Below the pieces are notes generated by a model. The model made no database searches and was not told where the DNA came from. It saw only the letters and a program-made list of their open reading frames with translations. A stretch of 64,000 nucleotides of DNA, from assembly GCA_914767715.1 (NCBI GenBank), contig OU612065.1, positions 3,534,001-3,598,000 on the forward strand, given 5' to 3'. The stretch is from Membranipora membranacea (Eukaryota > Bryozoa > Gymnolaemata > Cheilostomatida > Membraniporidae). Shown here in pieces: positions 11,914-26,300 of the stretch. The position numbers were made by a program, and so were the translations under genes. Position 1 is the stretch's first letter. Each line of letters starts with the position of its first letter.

Positions 11914-13364
11914 ATGCCGAAGTCAAAGGCTTATGTCAGCTCATCAGGATCTGGAAGTGAATCTGTAAGTTTGATAAATGTGTGTCAGCAATCATCCTTT
12001 ATGTTATATATAATATAACTAGAGTATTCATGCTGCGGTGCTTTGAAATGTTACCCCTTGGTACCTCTTTTCAAATGTATAGATAACTCCTAAAGTAAAA
12101 ATCATTTTATAGACTATGTTCTGTGATAGACATTATTTTTTTTACCTGCCTGGCCTCAACAACACCTTTTATAAGTCTTGTACGGTTTTAGGATGAGCCA
12201 AAGTCAAAGAAGACAAAAGTTAAAGGAAAGGTATCTAAAAAGGAAGCACCCAAGAAGACAAAGGTGTCAGCAGAAAAAACTGAGGCACTCAAAGGAGAAG
12301 ATGGGGAAACTCTGTATCCAGTGAGTAATGGTCATCATATATCACAAATTTGTAGTTAGGTCTTCCCAAGACGGATTTTATTCTTGGAACAATTCTTGGA
12401 ACTATTGTTCAAAATGTAGCAAAAGTTGAAATAGTTATGTGGAATAGAAACCTATATAGAACCAGATGTCATCAATCATATAATTAAGTTTTGTACATCA
12501 GTCTTGTAACAATAAAGTGACCCACATAAATGGCTAAGTCGGTTAGAAACTTTGCAGGTTATGTTATGATATGATTGGGGTGGGTGACTGAATATTGACA
12601 AGCTTTTTTGTTTTCTTATTAGCACAAATGCGACCCTCAGTGACTACCAGAAACTGTAGGTAGGTGGGAGATCCCTAGTGTTATATATATATATATCAAA
12701 ATACTATGTAATATCACCTAAAGCCTAATACACCGTGTGATAATCTTCTTTGTTTTAGTTATCTGCTCTCAGGAATGTCAGCGTTAAGAGTTTTAGAGGG
12801 AAGGTACTGGTCAATATCCGAGAGTACTATGAAAAAGATGGTAAACAGTTGCCTGGCAAGAAAGGTATTTCACATAGGCACAATTATAATGGGCCCACTA
12901 TTTTCTTAGCGTGTTCATTTGGGCATTGCTGTGTCACATAAAGTTTGTTTACTATTTAAATGACCCATTCATTTGCTTTAATTTCTTAGCTTTAATCCAT
13001 CCAAGTCCTGGTAGACATCATGTATATAGATTCTCTAACAATGTTATGAACATTGATCTAGTGATGATTATTGTTAAGTAGAATTTGATTAGCGGAGCTT
13101 ATGACAATAGCAATTTATTATGGAATCCATCCTTTTTCCAAGGTTGGGATGTCGCTAGTATGGTTACTATATGTTGGGGAAGCTCCTTCACCTTGATGCC
13201 ATAATTGTAATGTGTGTAGGCAGCTTGTCCTCTCTGTGTCCTATGTATCCGATAAAACTGTGAATATATGTGAATATGTTACAGGAATATCCTTGACCAA
13301 TGAGCAATGGGAGAAACTGAAGAGTTACATACCCAGTATAGATGAAGATATCAAGAATCAGTAA
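11914..13364 (+). CDS. SUB1: Transcriptional coactivator p15 / PC4 (SUB1)
   Basis: Four exons: 11914-11964, 12192-12320, 12759-12864 and 13285-13364 (stop TAA). All junctions keep frame and give 121 residues, close to the usual length of about 127. The first half is Ser- and Lys-rich (SSSGSGSES, then KKTKVKGK and KKEAPKKTK), as in the regulatory tail of PC4. The second half is the single-strand DNA-binding fold, with VSVKSFRGKVLVNIREYYEK followed by KGISLTNEQWEKLK. The family binds melted and single-stranded DNA in the nucleus and assists RNA polymerase II initiation and DNA repair. The start codon is the first ATG after an acceptor-like sequence and opens directly into the Ser-rich tail. Both key beta strands and the final helix are present, so it looks functional. 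Confidence 0.95.
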
Positions 13365-13960
13365 TCCTACCGACAATTCAGTAAACCGATAATATGTAGT
13401 GTAACGTATATGAACCACTCTGCACTTGGTGTGTGTGCTAGGTACGAAGTCTTCTATCAGATCCAGCTATCACACCACATGACATGGGAGAGTTCAGTTT
13501 GAGGTTACTGCAAATCATTCAGTGTTTTTCAGTAGTGAGACTCAGTATGCAGTAATTTCTATCGTATAGTTGTCCCGATGAGTCCACAATGGAACGGGGG
13601 GAGTGATAAAAGCTTGCTAGTTTTTTTGTTAGTATGTACATAAAAGAAATACTATTTTCCTCAATTTTTATACTTGTGTTTTGTTAAGGAACCTTTACAT
13701 AAAGGAAATGGATCATGTAATTTGGGTCTATATCTGTAGCATGCCAATTGTATAGATACTGTTCTACTCTTTTTATATATCCGTTGTTGTTGGTACGCTG
13801 TGATGCCCTCTATGCGCAGGGGCTCGACACTTTAAGAAACTGCTGAAAATAATATTGTTCCACTTGCTGCACAGCGGAGTGATAAGAAAATAAATCTCAA
13901 TCGATATTTCAATGCACATGTGTACCTAATTTGATTCACATATATACACCTACTGATCAG

Positions 13961-16935
13961 ATGTCCAACTTGGTTCTTTGTCTTATGATAGTATACATAG
14001 GTTCAAATGTTGGTGGCCTAGCAAAGTAAGTTAACAATGTCTCATCTCATGTGGGGATCTTGGTGGAATCCTACCGCTGACTATTGAAGCTGCCTGTGTT
14101 ATATGATTCACCAAATGACATAGCTAAAACAATCTGGCCCTGAAAATGGCTCTCCATATTCTGGTTATTGACCAAAGTTGGCAGTGGAAGCATCTCAATA
14201 TGGAATGGATGATGCATAAACTTTCACCATCCAAATGGTGTTGTGAGCAATATGTAGAAAAACGGCATAAAGAACACCCTATATACAGTACAGTAAATTG
14301 ACTCAATTCCAGGACAGACTACTGTTCATTGGCACTGACAATCCCTCCACTGGCAGGCTAAACTAGTTATGATCTTTATTTTAGAAATCGGTCGAGACGT
14401 GATCTTAGCTTGCTGTACGGAATTTATCCAGGTATGTCAAATTAGTTCAGTTCAGTTTAGTAGGGTCCAATAATCTAAGACTAGTCAATGACTGAAGTTT
14501 CCTAACTGAGGGTTTGAGCCTTGGCCATCTAATAAATTCTAATTAAATCTAATTAAATTTTGTTTATGGCCTTGGCAGAGGTTTCTTTCTCGTATTAAAA
14601 TTGCGTATCTTTGTGATAAAAGGCTTGGAAACAGAAATAGAAAGAGAAATAGAGAGGGATGGCGATGATTTGGTTTTGTTCCCTTTGACGACAATGAAGC
14701 TTATGCTGATGAACTGGGCCTTGGATAATTTACCCATCCACTGGTTGGTCAACTTCCTCAGCTAAACCAGACTCCAGCCCAGACCTATACTCCTAAAAAT
14801 GATCATTTCATGAAATTGATTGGCATTCATACATAATTCAAATGTTGACCACGATTTTATGAAAATGGTGTAGTGCCACCTTGAGGAACATATTCTGAAG
14901 TAGTGAGATGATATCTCGTTATCAGTTGATGCCTCTTCTTGATTCAACCTCAGTTGCAACATTTTCTCTGATTTAAAATCTTCTGATGTAAATGAAGGTT
15001 GATGCCACAGGGTTATTAATTGTGCCATTAGAGAGAAGATGGACAATTACCGGACACATGTTCCCAAAATTACGCTCCTGTTTCTGTACCTCCTAATCTC
15101 ATTGTCATTATCAGTACTTAGAAGCCAAGCATCACAACTTTACATAAGCCGCAAGTTCACTACCAGCATTAACAAAGTGTTTATGTCTTCTTTCGCTGTA
15201 GCAGAAAATCACCTGGCAATACATCTAATAGGTGTTGCTCAGTTACATGTTTTACCTCTTGGTTGAGAACCTCTGCTGACCACGATAGTCACACTGATCA
15301 CGTGATATACTATTGCATGTATATCTCTGATCGATAGAGAGTGAATTAATTCACTTAGCTTGAGTGCAGCTGAAATTCAGTATTTAGGAGACGTATGGAT
15401 GATTACCCAAACTTTTGGATATACACTTATCATTTTCTCATTCTTTGTTAAAATACGCTAATTTATAGTTAGAAAATCTGATATCACCTTTTAACAGTTT
15501 TAGAAGAGCATTTAACACATGTTTTTGACAAGAAAAGTGACATCGAAACTGTGTATTGCTAGCCTAAGCTCAGAAGAGAGAACTAATAATGCAGAGCTAG
15601 GTAAAACTGTTTCGATCATGTCTGTTTCATAAACTTAAAGTTGTCCTCTTTTTTAGCCAAATGTAGGTGCTCAATATTTGCGACAGAAGCTCTATCGATC
15701 AGAGATACACATACTAATAGTGTAATCTCGAAATCAGTGTGCACGATAGTACAAAAAGGGAAAGAGTGACACAATAATTCATTGGTGTCTGATTTTGTCA
15801 ATTAATGCTATATCCTACTTGTCAGCGAAAAGGGGATAAGTTTCATTTGTCACAATTATTGACCTGGTTCAAAGTTCACAAACTTTTTTGACACGTTTCC
15901 TGTTAGCGAGATCAAAATTTAAAAGCAATGAAATATGATTTTCAGCACGAAAAAGCGGGTTTTACTGATTTTCTATGGAACCACTAAAACATCAGTTTAA
16001 TGCAGTTTTGTAAATTTCTGCAGCTGCACCTAAAACATGAAGAAACCATTAGAGAGATGACATGGGATGTGATCAACGAAGCAACAACGTTTTAGTTACA
16101 GAAATTTATTTTTGAGTAATTACTTCTATATTCCTGTCCCGCAGGAACAAAATGGTGTGGGAAAGGCAACATAGCCAGTGGTCCCAAAGACTTTGGTCGG
16201 CTGAAGGATCTTGATCTATGTTGTATGAAACATGACAACTGCCCTATGTTCATAATGCCAGGGGAGAAAAAATATGGTATCACTAACAAAGGACTATACC
16301 CAATGTGAGTGGAATATAAAAAACAGTTTGACTATGATGCTGCTTGTGTTTTATATACATGTTCATGGTTGTTACGTTGAGTGTCCATACCCATTGTTAT
16401 TCTCTGGTGTATTTGGTAATATTTATCTGTTGATGATCAGATCTGTTGTAGATCACATTGTGGCTGTGATGATGAGTTCTACAACTGTCTGCACAATCTG
16501 GACCAGAATAGTGATGCTCAGTTTCTCGGAGAAATATACTTTGATGTCTTAAGCATGAGATGTTTCATAAAGGAATATCCAAAGACTTGTATTAAGTAAG
16601 TGAGTCCTCGACTAGCCCAAATGATCCGCTGATTCATCATGTCAGGCTAAATATGGAAATTCTTTGACATATTTTCCACTTCCATACTTCTTTTATATGG
16701 ACATTGTATTAAGATAGCTTTACTTTACCACTTGTACCCCTTTGCTCTTGTAGACGTCGTATTTGGTATATCCGGCTCCGTTTTAGACAGATACTGTTAT
16801 TTTCCTATATTCGGTTAATCATAATAACATTAGTCTTATTCTGACAGATGGCATTGGTGGGGAACCTGCAAAGAGTATAAGGAGCTGAAAGACCGCCAAC
16901 CAATTGTCCAACTCATGACGCCGAGAAACTATTAA
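13961..16935 (+). CDS. Secreted group III (bee-venom type) phospholipase A2
   Basis: Five exons: 13961-14025, 14385-14431, 16145-16304, 16452-16595 and 16848-16935 (stop TAA). Phases agree at every junction and give 167 residues. Exon 1 encodes a hydrophobic signal peptide. Exon 2 carries RSRR, a possible proprotein-convertase site just before the mature domain. Exons 2-3 make the calcium loop (WCGKG). Exon 3 has the catalytic motif DLCCMKHD, whose His and Asp form the active-site pair. Exons 4 and 5 bring the further cysteines of the group III fold (HCGCDDEFYNC and later Cys residues). The family cleaves the sn-2 ester of phospholipids outside the cell, with calcium. Members occur in venoms but also in ordinary secretory tissue of many animals; nothing here says which. 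No lesion is seen. Confidence 0.9.
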
Positions 16936-19900
16936 TAGACATAACAGGTATTTAATGCAGTATCCTGGTTGAGATTATAGGATTTGAGAAAGAAAGCCAC
17001 ACACCAGATATGAGAATCGACAACAGTGATCAAATTAAATTCGGATTGGCATCAGAGTCGCTACGTTTGGTGTGTTTGTATCTTACCAATGATTGATATT
17101 TTTGTGATAACATCCTGTATGGAGGTAAGCCACACATAGCACCAGTGCTTGGACATTTTTCATGCGGATAGTTATAATATGTTTTCCAACCAGCACAGAA
17201 AATATGCCCTCATGCAGTAGCTTTCAAAGAACTTTCAAATAATATCTCGAGGTATCTAATGCAGATTTCTGTGACTGTGAGATGACAGTAGGTCAAATAG
17301 GGATATCCCAGATACGATAGAAGCCGCTTATTCTGTGCGAAGATCAGGGTACCAGTAGACTGAAGATATCGGGTAGTGCAGGGTTGACATATTTTGCTCT
17401 GCGCTTACATCGCAAGGTCAAGGACTCCACAACATGCCTTTTTTGCAAATTAAAGAACAAAACTGCCTGTCAAAGTTATGAAGCAAGGATAATCATTGGA
17501 CTTTATTTATGATACATAATTTATAATGAGAATACTACACAAAATGTCCCAACTAAAATATCATACAATGATGAGCCTCTGCCAGCTCTCCTAGCTGTAT
17601 GACGGCTCTCTCGTCAGAGCTTGTCTATTATACTACTGATTACCAGAGGTTTTTTGCCGGGTGTAATTTGCTTCTTGGCTACTGACGGTTTCATTAACTA
17701 ATCACTAGTATGGTACAAGAAGTTATAGTTTGGCAGAGATTTGTGAATGAGGTTGTGTAAACAACGGCTTCAAGTGTATGTGGCAATAATATTATTGCAT
17801 GCCAAGTTGATCAACTACAATTTTTGGATGGTCCCTTTGTTCCATAACCTCTATGTGTACGTGCAGTGTACAGTGTACGTGTATTATTATACTAACAAGG
17901 GGAGCGGTGAAAATTATTGAATTAGCCTTATTGGTATCCATACTCGAGATAGTTGGTCAGCATTGCTCGACCAAACAGAAATGAGTGATGAGGTGTTATA
18001 TGGTTTAAGAGCATTATTTTTGTTGGAGCCAAAATTATGTTGCAAATATACTGTCATCATGAGTCTAGAGGATTTCAGTTCAAGTTCGGTCTTGTGTCTA
18101 TTTCACCAAGCTAGGGAGGTTTTTGATTTCATATCTCTCTACAATTTTTCCCGTTTCTATTTCGATCCCAGATTCATGCTAATCCTACCACACAAGCGTA
18201 ATATTCGCCCTTTCGCCTTCTCTGCCACCAAAAATTCTCCAGAGCAGGTTGGTCAAAATGAGTTAGTGTAAGATGCACTTACAACTTATATCCTGTTTGT
18301 TGTGATCATCTATCAAACTTGCCTTTAGCCGCCAACGACCTTGATACATTGATTAATCAAAATCTGTATCAACTACATAAGATTTTAAAAACTGCATCGG
18401 TTAACACACTACAAATCACTGACTTGATCTAGACAATTTCAACAATATTTGCAATACCTTTAATAATTTTAGAAGTTGCCTCCAGCATAAATTAAAGTAT
18501 GAAATAAAAATATGGTATTATTTGTGCGTACATTTTCTTCATTTTGGGTTTGATAAAAAACAAAATGTGTCCTCCCTCCCTCCCTCCCATTGCTGTCCTC
18601 TCAACCCATCACGATAGATATTGGCTTTGATTTGGAATGACTTCATGACATGTGAAAACTATGTTATTCGGTTGTGTCGTGTGCTATCTTAGCTCCTGTG
18701 AACATTGCGAAATATTACATCATGCCATGTTGACAAAGTCACTCAAAATCTTGTGAGATCATGGATCGATTAACGATTTATATTCATGCTACATATAAAC
18801 CGCCGTTAGTGAGATGTTATTTAATCCTATACCTTTCCGCATCGATCGTCGATTTCTGGGTCCTGACATTGGATGTTGAAATTACAAGGTCCTGTTACAT
18901 TGTAAGTGTCAGTTTTTTTGCGACACAGTGTCATTTAGTCATGTCACAAGCCCATCTGAACATCGTCTGCAAAAATTTTCCCCTTGTGGGAGTACACTAC
19001 AGCAAAACGTAATTAATGAAATTAAGATGTAGATTATTTGGAATAAAATTTGTTAAACAAGTGAAGGAAACAGATTATGAGTATCCTTTTACAAGTAGGG
19101 TATGATAATGTTAAGACAGAGCTCTCCTCAATTTCTCCCTTACTGCTTTAAGTTTCAACTTAGCAGAGTTGACAACACTTTGTCAATCAAATATACACTA
19201 TTCTACATATGCACTATATATTTGAATGGAACTTTATACTCCGGCAAAATATTCAAAACCAGGATATTGCAGGACAGGTAATGTATTCTGTGTCACTATA
19301 TTAGGCCTACACTTACGATTGTGTATTATCTCATCGAGGAATTTTAGCAGCTTCTTCAGCAAATACACAACATTTTTTAATATCCCTTGTCTAGTATATC
19401 GTGACTTGATCAGCTAACTAGAGTTGATCCTAAAATATTTATGTACAGTCCAGGATATCAATATCGATTCTTGAATCAGAAGAAATGGGTGATGTTGTTG
19501 GATATTTTTTGGTGTGTATTCTAATATGACCTTTAAAAGATTAATAAAACCGAGAACAATGCAGCAGCATTACAGTATGGCGTGTTAAGAATGCTGCCAC
19601 TACTGTACCATATTGCGACAAAAAAGAACACTGAACTTTTTCTGACTGAAATAAAAGAAAGTAACATTGACAGCATATATAGGACTATCTGCACGCTGAC
19701 CCGGTCACCTGACCACAGCTGTACTTACACAAGGTTAAATGTATAATATAACATAACAAAAATATTCACTGATACCAAACCTTTTGATGCTCTAATGCAA
19801 CGCAAACTAAGTAACATATGCTCACAAGATGGCACTAATAAGAAACAATGGTCATTTGAATATCTTTACATGTGATAAAATAGGGTACAAGTTAGGATAG

Positions 19901-20305
19901 AACAACTATAATGTACAACAAAGTATGGAATTATGTGTAATGTATGCATAAACAATCTCAATGTACGGTAAGATTATTAAGAAAAAATTTGGTATAGTTA
20001 GTAATCTGACAACCATCTACAATTATGCAGAGCAGATGTCAAATGAGCTCACAGTTACAGACAATGTGTAAGCCTTGCTGTTTAAAAACTTAAATGGTTA
20101 AATGTGTAACAAGACTGTACAAAATCGAGCATTGGTGGGTTATTTTTGCCATCCTGCTGCAATCATCCATCCACGCACCGATAAGAGAAAAAAGAACAGG
20201 GACTGCCAATCAGCCAACTATAAAAATAGGTTGATAATGTATAAAAAAAGGTTCGCTTGTTTATGTAGTTTGGTAATACTGCTGACATAGTCTTATATCA
20301 TGTTT
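16936..20305. other. Intergenic, nothing recognised
   Basis: Convergent gap between the phospholipase gene (+) and the ETS gene (-). It should hold both 3' UTRs. Short open frames here, such as one at 17963-18271, have no recognisable motif or splice context. Confidence 0.4.
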
Positions 20306-23300
20306 TTACAGATATGCTTCACAAAACTGATAGACAAGGCGCTTTCCCTGTGTGGTCTTTTTGATGATGCCCTTCTTGTAGTACTGCCTGATAGAACGGC
20401 TCAGCTTGTCATAATTCATAGCTGGGCGATTCTTCCGCTCACCCCAGTATTTTGCCACTTGCTGGGAGTTGTAAATCTTGAAAACACCTATAAAAGAGTA
20501 GACAAGAATGTGAACATTATGTTTTTTATTATTAGGGCAAAGAAAAGTACCAGTAGAAATCACGCAGTCTCCTAAATAACTTACAAATAACCTACAATCA
20601 TTGCTGGTGAATAAACTTCCTCTGCTCTTAATACCTAACCATAAATTTTATAGATATATAAGACACAGTGTAATTTTCTATGTTATCTTTTCTTATTCTA
20701 GAGAACGAGCCTAAGACTGACTTTCGTCTAATTATTTGATATAGACTGGTTATATTTGTAACTAGCAAATTATACCTTTTTCTTCATCTATCCAGCGGAT
20801 GCAATCTTTGCCATCTTGTAGGAGTTGTTTTAAAAACTCCCACAGGTGGATAGGGTGTTTTGTGGACTTCTTCTTTGGTGGCTTATCAGTTGGGGCTGGA
20901 AAACATATCAAAGATGAATATTAAAGTTGATTAGGAAATTTTTTTTTCAATTTAGGTGAGGTAAGTTTGATTGGAGAAAGTTATGGTAAGGTATGGTAGG
21001 GTAACAATAGCAAATGGATGATTGAATCATGATTTGCATAAATTCAAAGTGATAACGTTAAAACAACCAAGTGAAGGTAAGACATGCACTGCTGTTTGCT
21101 GCTTTTGAAGAAGGTCAAGATACTGTTGGATTTTAGACTTACGATTTTTGATAGGGGGGTCTGTTGTTTGTGGATGATCTTGCATCTCAGGGTCAACCTC
21201 CTGTTTTATGTTGTCAAGGTTGAGGTCGACATATGTGGGATCGATTGGATCCTCTTCATCCAGATTTTTCAACACTGGTGTCTTCATCTCTGGATCAGGC
21301 TCCTCTCTGGGCATCTGAGGTGGCTGGGGTTCTGTCTGAGCTTCATAGCTCTCATTGAATCCTCTCGATGTCTGCGGCGGCAGTTGAAGTGTGGCTTTTG
21401 AAGTAGAGGGTGTACCCTCACCTCCACCACCTCCCATATTTCCAAACATCGATAGCATTGTGGGTGGTGGGGTCAAGTTAGTAAATTTCTGATAGTTCTC
21501 ATAAGAAAGGAACCCATTATCATGACAAGAAGCCTCCCTCATGCTGCGGAATCTGTTCAGAGGGATCTGCGGCTTTGGTAGATACCTGCCTTCATTAGTC
21601 AGGTATGACGGTACATGATTGGGCGGCTGGAATGGTTGGAATGATGACCTGGCCATCTGTGTGAAGTCTTGGGCTCTCATTCCGCTTGGTTCCATGTTGT
21701 TTGTGTTATCTGTGTAAGGATGTATGGGCGGTGGAGCTGGTGCCCATTGGCTGTTTATGTCCACTCCAAACTTGTGTGATCTGCATTGCTCTGCTGCCTC
21801 AAGCTTTGGGTTTATGTATTGCTGCTGCTGCCTCTGATAGTCAATGGGACCTCCTCCATTCATTGATCTGCCAGCTGTTAGATGAAAGCAATAACACGAT
21901 TTTATAAACTGCCAAATTGATCTCTTGGTAAATTTTAATGAGCTCATCAGCATCTAGGACATACTACTAGGAAAAATGACCAAACTTTTTTATGTTATTG
22001 AAGTCATTAGCTTTTGATATATGTGGAACGATTCCAAAAACATGGTTATTGACAATGAGCTCAGTCAGACCTGTAACCAGTGGCTGGCCGTAATCCCTTG
22101 ACGACGACCATCACTGACCTATATAGTGGTTCACTTACCTAACTGACTTCACCCTAACTATAATTATGTTGTCCACTTACTTTTTTTCCACAGGTCCAGT
22201 TGAGCTGCTATCTGGTTGCCAGCTTTCTCACAGCCGATTCGCACAATGAAGTCCTGATCAGTATAGCTACAGAGCGTGATACCGTCGGCTGTCAGAAACT
22301 CTGTGATATTCCCTGGTATCTTATATACACTTGCGTAGTGACGGAGCCAAGCACAAGTTTGATCAACACTCCACTGTCTTGGTTCTGAAATACAAATGAT
22401 TGTAGTTATAAACTATTTTGAGTAGGTCCTGTATCTACATCCTGTTAGAAGGTTGAATAATGTAATAGAATAGGATCCTAGCAGTTTCTATATTTGGTGG
22501 GCCGGACATAACGCATCAGTTGTTGATTGAAAATGGTTACTAAGGCTACAGTAAAACTATAAATGAGCAACAAATATCATCACGCCTGCCTGTTGATCAA
22601 GATCCGGGTTCAGCTTTCAGTGCTATGATACAGCTAGAATGTTGCCGTGTTGCTGGCATGGGTTGGCTAAGTTCACCACATTAATATGCCATCATAAATT
22701 AAGCCAAGGTATTAGAATGGCAGTTGTGATTGATGTCGAAAGAAAAGAATGGCAATCAGCAGAATGTATCATGTACACTGTGGTTCTCATGGGGAAATGT
22801 AAAATCTGATAGTTTAAAATCCAAGATTCCACCACATTACGTAGGCTAAATCAAATGAATTTTTGGTTTCAACAGATTACCACGGATCATTTTTCTAGTT
22901 CATAAGGTTTACAATAATAAATGTATCTGACCATAAAAACAGATACTGGTGCTGCTAATACAATTAGGTCAACGTTTCAGTATCAGGATGATCATCTCTC
23001 TTACAGCTACACGCGGGCACACGGTGAAAGTGAATTTACTTCAATCAGGGAAAACATTGCTATTATGGTACCGGTGAGAAACACAGATCCTAACTCATTT
23101 CTTTCTGATGCGAAAATCTAAACTAACTTATCAAAAGCCAACACCGTCATCAGCCGAGAGAGCTCCCAGGTTTGGGATGTTAGCGATAATGAAACTAAAG
23201 TTAAAAGGTCCTAGACAATCTAATTCCATTGTCTCTTTCCATTCCATTGCAGAATCTACGGGTTTTGAATGATTCCATATGAGCCTCTCACAATTGACTG

Positions 23301-26300
23301 AATTGCTGGTCTACCGCAGTAAGAAATCCAATAGTTGACCAGGGAGTTATCCAAGTACAATATTGAGCTGTATGGATGAATGCTCATAACATTTCGATAA
23401 TAAATTGTTTGATTTGCCTCAGGATGGCAATTTGCTGACACGGGGAACATGGTTGGTGGGGAAGTATACAACTAACACACTATGATGTTATAACGAGGAG
23501 TTAACTCCTTGGTTATATCAACTCATATCCAAAATATTGCCAAGCAAACTAAATCAAATATTTTGACGTTGATACTTAGTAAGTATATCCAGTATGTACA
23601 TATGAGGTGGAATGTGTAAATGAACATCCTGCAGTTAATTAATGTGTTAGGAACGTATGTATTCACATCAGAGACTATAGATCTATAGTCTCTGTTCACA
23701 TGACATATATACATGCTGTGACATCACAGAAGACATTTATTAATACCTGGCTATTATGAGGCACTGTGATTCACCAAATTGATGGATTATTGGTGCCAAT
23801 TACATTCCCAATGTTCAGCTAGCGTTGTAACTAATATATTAGTCCCACTTAGTGCATCAATACTTCCCTATTATTGTGAAACTAGAGTTGCTACTTGTTG
23901 ACTTTGAGAAGAGCCATATAACATGAGTGGTTATCAATGTACTGTAAACAACGCATAAAGGAACACTTCGCTCTTCGATGCATTAATTGATATCTCTCCT
24001 GGCTTGCATTTTTGTCGAAGTTCACTTATACGCTCTAGGCACAGGTAACAGAAAACAACAGATGATAACATTATGTGAGGTGAATCTTATCAACCTTGTT
24101 ACTATATTGAGCAATGTGGACTCATGACAACAAGTAACTAAATCAACATATTGTCACCATCTTGCTTCGTCTGACCGACCTATAACGGAGTAGCCTATCG
24201 TCGTTCACAATCAAAGTCAATGTCTCAGTTCCTCAATGTATCCATATATACACTTAACTATTGTCACTGTGATTCATATCAGGAATGCCAGTAAACTCTT
24301 TATTATATAACTCCATCTTACTAGATGGAGCTTGGATGCATTGCTGCTCACCACTGACTGGGCAATGTTGTCTAAGCATTGAGAGGAAACAACTTACAAC
24401 CCTCCTCCAGCCTTCTGGGTCAAACAGATCTGGCCAGAGATGTGTTGTTGTACAATGGCCTTAATTTATTCAAACGACAGTTCTAGCCTAAATAAAAAGA
24501 CTCCAACCATGACGCTCATGAATAACTATTCAAGAGCTCAATGAAGCAATACATTATTATGATTTCTCATAATTGCGCAACCTTATTATTATCTGAACAG
24601 AATAGAAAGTATCCAAGAAACATTGTCATATTTTGTAATTTAATGCTTCAGATAAATTCATTGCCAATCTATGCTTTCTAATAGGTCCCTGAACACCTAT
24701 AAAAATCAAGTGATGCGATATGCAATTTCAATCAAATACCCAGAACTAGAAGATCAAATACCTATAATAATGTGCAGCTTCGCATGTTATCTATCGATGA
24801 GGAATATAACTATCAATTTTGTCACTCCCTAGTGTGTACCTCTGTGGATGTGATTCACTAATAATGTGTCTACTATAATCTCAGTCCAACTTCTACTTAG
24901 TCTGTGCTGGTAGCCTGTGAGATTTCTTTATGATTTGTTATCATCACATTATACTACCATTAGTAAAAGGAAAGGAAGAGACAGAAAGAGTTCATCAGTT
25001 TATTGGGTTCAAGGAAATTAATTTCGTCTTAAATCTCAATAAAACTGGTACACTTTTTTACCGAGATATTTTTATTTCAGACTCCTGCTAGTTTCTGCCA
25101 TGGACTGTTTTGCGGGCATCATAGTTGGTAAATTGAAGGAGAGCATCAACTAACGTCAAATATACATATTTTTCGAACATGACTAATCTTTTTCACAGAA
25201 TTATTGTTGTTTACTTAGATTATCACAATACATAAGATGGGGAAAATGCCACTATCAAATGAGGAACTAGTTTTAGTGATGATGAAATCATGCAGTCAAC
25301 TATGCCGAGATGTAAGTTATGTTATTACTGTGGCCAAACCAGTACTAAATTTACTCGCGAGGCTGTCTGGTGGTAAGGGTACACCGATGGCGAGCCAGCG
25401 GAGCTGTAGGATTGTTCAGCTGGTAGGCTACATTGAATCTGACTATAATTATGAACATTTAACTTTGTTGTGTTTCCAAAGTCTATCATGTCTATAAATA
25501 CAAGCCCAGAAACTTGTTTTTGTTCCCATGAAACAGAATGAGGAGTATGTCAAACAATCTGTTGGCTGAGATATGGAGGGATCAGAGCTCACTATTATAC
25601 TGTGCTTTGTGCTGTGAGCTGCCATCACCCTGGATTATTTAACTTGTTGATTGCTCTGATCTCAAACGACAACGAGTTAAGAAGCCTTGCGTCATGTCAT
25701 TGATGAAGAAAAATTGAAATGTAAAAGACAGCGTGTCCAAAATACCATGACTTTTTATTTCTGGCTTTGTGCCATCAGGACCTACATCCTGGAAGTCTAG
25801 CGGAGAAACAATTATCATTTAACACTGAAATCAGCACATTTTGTGAATACTGGCCGCATGATCGAAACGGAATTTTAATAATGATGCGTGTCAAAGTGTC
25901 AATACTGGGTATTTCTATAATTCATTACTTTGTGGTAACCACCAACTTACCCATTGGTATATCCAGCGTAGATGCCATGTCTGAAATCTCCTGAGCCAGT
26001 ATCTCCCTGACCAATCTCTCTATCTTTGGTGAGTTTCGCCCATCCTCTGCATTGTAGTACATGTCATACCCTGAATCACCAAAACCAAGCTCTTTCTTCT
26101 TCATCTCTACACACAGATTATCCTTGAACACCTCACTCTGCTGTTGAGCTGGCGTTTGCTGCATCCCACCTATTCTCCTGCCTCCCATCGCCTCTTTCTT
26201 GAATGGTTCATTGTCATTTTGATATTGGTCCCAGTTGTAGGAATTGTTAAACAAACTTCCCATATCGGATTGTTTATATGTCTGTTTACCGGCAGAATAG

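Noticed and set aside
14144..14299. Open frame beginning MALHILVIDQSWQW upstream of the second phospholipase exon
   Set aside because: No donor leaves the two bases needed by the next exon, and its start is not a convincing signal peptide.
15039..15266. Open frame with a hydrophobic, signal-like start inside the phospholipase intron
   Set aside because: It does not join in phase with the phospholipase exons, whereas the exon at 13961-14025 does and also encodes a signal peptide.
16274..16552. 92-codon plus-strand frame overlapping phospholipase exons
   Set aside because: Shadow frame; the true exons read in other phases with conserved catalytic residues.
25237..25497. 86-codon plus-strand frame in an intron of the ETS gene
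   Set aside because: No splice partners, no motif, opposite strand to the host gene.
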